Assembly (NCBI RefSeq): GCF_015351235.1
Contig: NZ_JADKSJ010000002.1
Span: forward strand, 310,001-374,000
Source of the DNA: Plantibacter sp. VKM Ac-2880
Lineage (GTDB): Bacteria; Actinomycetota; Actinomycetes; Actinomycetales; Microbacteriaceae
Length of the DNA stretch: 64,000 nucleotides
Reading direction: 5' to 3'
The position numbers were made by a program, and so were the translations under genes. Below are positions 59,813-64,000 of this stretch, piece by piece; within the stretch, counting starts at the first letter, position 1; each line of letters begins with the position of its first letter. Under the pieces are notes generated by a model. It had not been told where the DNA came from. It searched no databases and saw only the letters and a program-made list of their open reading frames with translations.

Positions 59813-62800
59813 GTGATCTCTTCCTCCGTCCCACCGCGCCCGCGCGCGTCCGCAGCAGCACCCCGTCCCGACCTCGTCGATCGCGAGACCGACAAGAGCG
59901 ATTGCGGCGTCGGCTTCATCACCCGCAAGGACGGCGTGCAGAGCCACGACGTCATCGCCCTGGGCGACACGGCCCTCTGCGCCATCCCGCACCGGGGTGG
60001 CATGTCCTCCGAGGGCGTCGGCGACGGCGCCGGGGTCCAGGTCGACCTCTCGGTCGACTTCTTCAGCGCGCTCGTCGGCGAGCGGCTCGTCGCCGGCCGG
60101 TTCGGTGTGGCGAACGTCTTCCTGCCGGTCGACCACGGCCGCACCGCCGACGCCGAAGCCCTCATCGAGCGGGCCCTCGGTGAGGCGGGCTTCACCGTGC
60201 TGCTGGCCCGCGCCGTCCCGACGGTCGACGCCGTCCTCCGCCCGAAGGCCGTGCCGTACCAGCTCCCGATCCGCCAGTGGGTCTTCGTGTCCACCGACGA
60301 CGCGACCGTCGAGGAGCTCGACCGACGCGCCCACGCGGCCCTGCTCGCGATCGAGGCGGTCGCCTACACCGACCTCACGCTCGACGGCCTGTACCCGCTG
60401 TCGCTCAGCACGCGCACCCAGGTGCTCAAGGGACGACTCAACGCCGGCGAGGTCATCCCCTACTTCGCCGATCTCGCCGACCCGCTGCACCGTGTCCGCA
60501 CCCTGGCGTTCCACACGCGCTTCTCCACGAACACCGCGCCGCACCCCTCCATGGCGCAGCCGTTCCGCCTCATGGCGCACAACGGCGAGCTCAACACCGA
60601 CCGGAAGAACCGACTGTCCGAGACGGCGCTCGCGGCGTCGCGCGGGCGGAAGATCATCCGGGCGAGAGGGCAGTCGGACAGCTCACGGCTCGACCAGACG
60701 CTCCACAGCCGGGTCGTCGAGGACGGGCTGGAACTCCTCGAGGCGGTCGTGTCCGTCATGCCGCCCGCCTGGGAGAACGACCGCACGCTGAGCCGCGAGG
60801 TGCGCGCGATGCTCGAGTACTTCTCGCTCGTCGAGGAGAAGAACGACGGCCCCGCCGCCCTCATCTTCAACGACGGGACGACCGTCGGCGCGCGGCTCGA
60901 CCGCCTCGGTCTGCGCCCCCTGCGCAGCGTCGAGACGGAGGAGTACCTCTGCGTCACCTCGGAGGCCGGACAGCTGCCCTTCCCCGACGACGAGGTCGTC
61001 CACCGCGGACGCATCGAAGCCGGAGGGATGCTCGCCTACGACCACCGCACCGGCACGCGCCTCCGCACGAACGAGGCACTCGAGCTGCTCGCCGCACGCA
61101 AGGACTACCCGGCGATGCTCGCTGCGGCCGCCGTGGAGCTCGACGCGCTCGAGGACCACGGCGAGACCGGCACCGCGACCGGCGGCGACGACGCGTTCCC
61201 GTACCGCGGCGGATTCGGGCAGGTGCAGCGCTACGTCGCCTACTCGCTCAACCAGGAGAGCTTCAAGTTCATGACGGACCCGATGCTGGCGTCCGGCAAG
61301 GAGCGGATCTCCGCCATGGGGTACGGCAACGCGATCAACGCGCTGTCCGACCAGGAGGGCGGTCTGGCGAAGTACTTCTCGCAGCGGTTCGCCCAGGTGA
61401 CCAACCCGCCGCTCGACAGCATCCGCGAGGCGGACGGCATGACCCTCCGGGTGGCGCTCGGCGCGAAGCCCGGGAGCGGGACCGTCGGCACGAAGCAGCT
61501 CATCCTCCGCTCGCCCATCATCAGCGAGGACGAGCTCCGACGCCTCGGGACGCAGCAGGAATCCCCCGTCGCCTGGTTCGACATCCTCTACCGCCCTGAC
61601 ACCGACGTGCAGGCGAACGCCGACGCGCTCGAGGACGCCGTCGAGCGGGTGGCCACCGACGTCGCCGCCTTCGCGGCGGTCAACGGTGGCATCGCCGTCC
61701 TCAGCGACCGCGCCGTCGACACCGAGGCGGCCGCCCTCCCGCTGATCCTCGTCGTCGCGGCCGTCAACCAGCGGCTCATCGATGACGGGCTCCGGCTCCG
61801 CGTCTCGCTCGTCGTGGACAGCGGACAGCTGCCGTCCTCGCACCACGTCGCCTCGGCACTCGGCTTCGGCGCGTCCGCGGTGCACCCGCTCGCGGTCCGG
61901 CTGCGAGCCGAGCAGAAGCACCCCGACGAGGCCGATGCGGCGTTCCACCGCTTCGCCGCCGCGGCCGAGAAGTCGCTCCTGAAGACGATGGGCCGGGTGG
62001 GCCTGTGCACGGTCGAGAGCTACATCGGCGGAGAGTTCTTCGAGCCGAACTACCTCGACACGAGCGACCCGGTGCTCGCCCGCGCCTTCCCGCACCTACG
62101 CGCCCCCGTGGGTGGGGTCGGTTTCGCCGGCATCGCCCGCACGGCGAGCGCCTGGCACCAGCGTGCCCTGACCACCACGGCCGAGGCCGACGTACCGCTC
62201 CTCGGCCTGTTCAAGGAGCGCGCCGAAGGCGCCGGTCACTCCTACGGCACGACGGCCGTCCGCGGCTTCGTCGACCTCACCGAGGAGGCGGTGCAGCTCC
62301 CGCGCGTCGACACCGCGGCCGTCGACCGGGAGGGCGGCACGCTCGGAGACGACCCGCTGCGCCTTCACACCATCGGCGACCTCGAGGACGCCTTCGGGAT
62401 CGACGACGACGCCTACCAGCACACCTCCTTCGACGCCCTCGACGACGACGAGATCGACGCGTTCACCATCACCCCCGGGTACCGCTCCTTCGTCCAGTCG
62501 ATGACGACCGAGCGGCGGCGGCGCCCGGCCGCGCTCCGCGACGTGCTCGTCCTCCCTGAGGACATCACCCGCCTCACCACCCCGGAGGAGTTCGCGCGCG
62601 AGCTCGACCGGCTCGGCCCGGTCGGCAACTCCTCGATCGTCGTGCGCGGGCTGCGGGCGACGCGGACCGAGCAGGGCCGCCACCGCTTGCGGCTCACCGG
62701 CCCGCTGGCCGGCGAGCTCGCCCGCGTCTCGGCGCTCGGCGAGTACTACGTCCGTCGGTTCGGTGCCGAGGTCACGGGCCACTGGATCTCCGGCGGCGAC

Positions 62801-64000
62801 CTCATCATCGAAGCGGTCGGCTCGGCCGACGACTACTTCTCCATGCTCGTCGAGGGCGAGGAGAGCATCTCCACGGACCTCGTGCAGCCCGCCAGCGAGA
62901 TCACCCGCGCGCTCGCCTCCGGGGCGATGAGCCACGGTGCCCTCGTGGCGACCGCCCACGAGGCCGTCGCGCACGGCACCAACATGGTGGGCGGGATGTC
63001 GAACAGTGGCGAGGGCGGCGAGCACCTCTCGCGCTACGGCACCATCCGCGGATCGCGCATCAAGCAGTTCGCCTCCGGCCGGTTCGGCGTCTGGGCCGGC
63101 TACCTCGCCGACCCGATGCTGCAGGAGCTGGAGATCAAGATCGGACAGGGTGCGAAGCCCGGCGAGGGCGGCCAGCTCCCGGCCCCGAAGGTCACGGTCG
63201 ACATCGCCGCCGCCCGTGGCGGCACCCCGGGCATCGAGCTCGTCTCCCCGCCGCCGCACCACGACACCTACTCCATCGAGGACCTCGCCCAGCTCATCCA
63301 CGACTGCAAGGCCGCCCGGGTCCGCGTCGTCGTGAAGCTCGTCTCCTCCGAGGGGATCGGCACGATCGCCGTCGGCGTCGCCAAGGCCGGCGCGGACGTC
63401 ATCAACGTCGCCGGCAACACCGGCGGCACGGGTGCGGCCGCGGTCACGAGCCTGAAGTACGCGGGCCGCAGCGCCGAGATCGGCATCGCCGAAGTGCACC
63501 AGGCGCTCAGCGCGAACGGCTTGCGCTCGAAGGTCACGCTGCGCTGCTCCGGGGCGCACCAGACGGGTCGCGACGTCGTCATCTCGGCGCTGCTCGGCGG
63601 CGACAGCTTCGAGTTCGGGACCACCGCGCTCATGATGCTGAAGTGCGTCATGGCGAAGAACTGCAACGTGAAGTGCCCGGCCGGTCTCACGACGAACCCC
63701 GAGACCTTCGACGGCGACCCCCGCGCGCTCGCTCAGTACCTGCTGAACATCGCGCACGACGTCCGTGAGCGGCTCGCGATCCTCGGGCTCCGCTCGCTGC
63801 GTGAAGCCCGTGGTCGCACCGACCTCCTCCACCTCGTCGACCACCCGGCCGCGGTCGCCGACCTCGACCTGCGCGCCATGCTCGCGGTCGTCCCCGAGGT
63901 CGTCGTCACCGACCCGGTGTACCTCGAGAAGGATTTCACGCTCGACGACGCGCTCATCGAGCGGGTGCGGGCCGGGCTCTTCGACGAACGTCGGACCACG
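59813..64000 (+). CDS. gltB: Glutamate synthase large subunit, divergent (C-terminus beyond the window)
   Basis: An open frame of 1396 codons with no stop before the window edge. Residues ~31-400 form the class II glutamine amidotransferase domain: Cys31 in DKSDCGVGFI would be the N-terminal nucleophile after propeptide removal, with HTRFSTNTAPHPSMAQPFRL and MAHNGELNTDRKNR. Then come the central domain, an FMN/synthase domain (GMSNSGEGGEHLSR, GQGAKPGEGGQLP, SPPPHHDTYSIEDLAQLI, GNTGGTGAAAVTS) and the start of the GXGXG helix domain. The 3Fe-4S ligands are Cys1278, Cys1284 and Cys1288, spaced x5-x3 rather than x5-x4, and CSGAHQTGRDVV stands where most have DGGLKTGRDVV. This marks a separate subfamily, so the electron donor or even the reaction may differ. 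GTG at 59813 has GAGGGG nine bases upstream. gltD is not in the window. Confidence 0.85.
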   Translation, partial: MISSSVPPRPRASAAAPRPDLVDRETDKSDCGVGFITRKDGVQSHDVIALGDTALCAIPHRGGMSSEGVGDGAGVQVDLSVDFFSALVGERLVAGRFGVANVFLPVDHGRTADAEALIERALGEAGFTVLLARAVPTVDAVLRPKAVPYQLPIRQWVFVSTDDATVEELDRRAHAALLAIEAVAYTDLTLDGLYPLSLSTRTQVLKGRLNAGEVIPYFADLADPLHRVRTLAFHTRFSTNTAPHPSMAQPFRLMAHNGELNTDRKNRLSETALAASRGRKIIRARGQSDSSRLDQTLHSRVVEDGLELLEAVVSVMPPAWENDRTLSREVRAMLEYFSLVEEKNDGPAALIFNDGTTVGARLDRLGLRPLRSVETEEYLCVTSEAGQLPFPDDEVVHRGRIEAGGMLAYDHRTGTRLRTNEALELLAARKDYPAMLAAAAVELDALEDHGETGTATGGDDAFPYRGGFGQVQRYVAYSLNQESFKFMTDPMLASGKERISAMGYGNAINALSDQEGGLAKYFSQRFAQVTNPPLDSIREADGMTLRVALGAKPGSGTVGTKQLILRSPIISEDELRRLGTQQESPVAWFDILYRPDTDVQANADALEDAVERVATDVAAFAAVNGGIAVLSDRAVDTEAAALPLILVVAAVNQRLIDDGLRLRVSLVVDSGQLPSSHHVASALGFGASAVHPLAVRLRAEQKHPDEADAAFHRFAAAAEKSLLKTMGRVGLCTVESYIGGEFFEPNYLDTSDPVLARAFPHLRAPVGGVGFAGIARTASAWHQRALTTTAEADVPLLGLFKERAEGAGHSYGTTAVRGFVDLTEEAVQLPRVDTAAVDREGGTLGDDPLRLHTIGDLEDAFGIDDDAYQHTSFDALDDDEIDAFTITPGYRSFVQSMTTERRRRPAALRDVLVLPEDITRLTTPEEFARELDRLGPVGNSSIVVRGLRATRTEQGRHRLRLTGPLAGELARVSALGEYYVRRFGAEVTGHWISGGDLIIEAVGSADDYFSMLVEGEESISTDLVQPASEITRALASGAMSHGALVATAHEAVAHGTNMVGGMSNSGEGGEHLSRYGTIRGSRIKQFASGRFGVWAGYLADPMLQELEIKIGQGAKPGEGGQLPAPKVTVDIAAARGGTPGIELVSPPPHHDTYSIEDLAQLIHDCKAARVRVVVKLVSSEGIGTIAVGVAKAGADVINVAGNTGGTGAAAVTSLKYAGRSAEIGIAEVHQALSANGLRSKVTLRCSGAHQTGRDVVISALLGGDSFEFGTTALMMLKCVMAKNCNVKCPAGLTTNPETFDGDPRALAQYLLNIAHDVRERLAILGLRSLREARGRTDLLHLVDHPAAVADLDLRAMLAVVPEVVVTDPVYLEKDFTLDDALIERVRAGLFDERRTT

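Overview
The window is about 70% G+C, uses many GTG and TTG starts and ATGA/GTGA stop-start overlaps, and carries a complete mevalonate operon and a dense cell-envelope polysaccharide locus. This fits a high-GC Gram-positive actinobacterium, most likely of the Microbacteriaceae. The family assignment is inferred from gene content and style, not from a marker gene. No tRNA, rRNA, insertion sequence, phage gene or CRISPR array was seen.

Layout. (1) 1-10.7 kb is a Wzx/Wzy-type exopolysaccharide region: the N-terminus of a phosphoglycosyl transferase, a pyruvyl transferase, a Wzy-like polymerase candidate, two retaining GT4 enzymes, two closely similar GT2 paralogues flanking a left-handed beta-helix acetyltransferase, a Wzx flippase, a further GT2 and a further GT4. 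(2) 10.7-14.1 kb is a GH65 disaccharide phosphorylase overlapping a beta-phosphoglucomutase-like HAD enzyme. (3) 14.2-17.3 kb is a three-gene operon gmd-colC-colD that should convert GDP-mannose to GDP-L-colitose. (4) 17.4-29.2 kb holds a GT2, a polyprenol-phosphate GT2 with a DUF2304 membrane partner, a second flippase, a sugar epimerase, an O-acyltransferase, two GT-C-like membrane proteins (one DUF2142), and a lipoprotein coupled to a secreted four-repeat protein. (5) 29.3-36.1 kb is an ABC-exported polysaccharide module: an epimerase, a WsaF-like glycosyltransferase, a two-domain GT2, a small coiled-coil protein and a methyltransferase with a coiled-coil tail on the minus strand, facing a Wzm/Wzt transporter on the plus strand. 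(6) 36.1-48.3 kb holds a YfhO protein, a CsbB-like GT2, a membrane flippase candidate, a GT4, rfbA, a second coiled-coil/GT2 pair, rfbC, gtrA, rfbD and a GT4. (7) 48.5-53.9 kb holds an LCP ligase, purE, a ferritin-VIT1 iron transporter and an acyltransferase-SGNH protein. (8) 53.9-59.4 kb is the mevalonate operon mvk-mvaD-pmk-mvaA-mvaS. (9) 59.8 kb to the end is a large glutamate synthase that runs off the window.

How the genes work together. RfbA, RfbC and RfbD (RfbB is not here) feed dTDP-L-rhamnose, and Gmd/ColC/ColD feed GDP-colitose, to about a dozen glycosyltransferases. Export can go through two Wzx-like flippases or the Wzm/Wzt transporter. Two GT2 enzymes of the polyprenol-phosphate type, with GtrA, DUF2304 and LPG-synthase-TM proteins and the GT-C-like YfhO and DUF2142 proteins, look like extracytoplasmic side-chain glycosylation modules. 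The LCP protein would attach finished polymer to peptidoglycan. The mevalonate operon would supply isoprenoid precursors, including the polyprenyl carrier.

The most unusual features are the actinobacterial colitose operon, the repeated pairing of a small coiled-coil protein with a two-domain GT2 (with the same tail motif also on a methyltransferase), shared short promoter-like boxes, and a glutamate synthase with altered iron-sulfur cysteine spacing.
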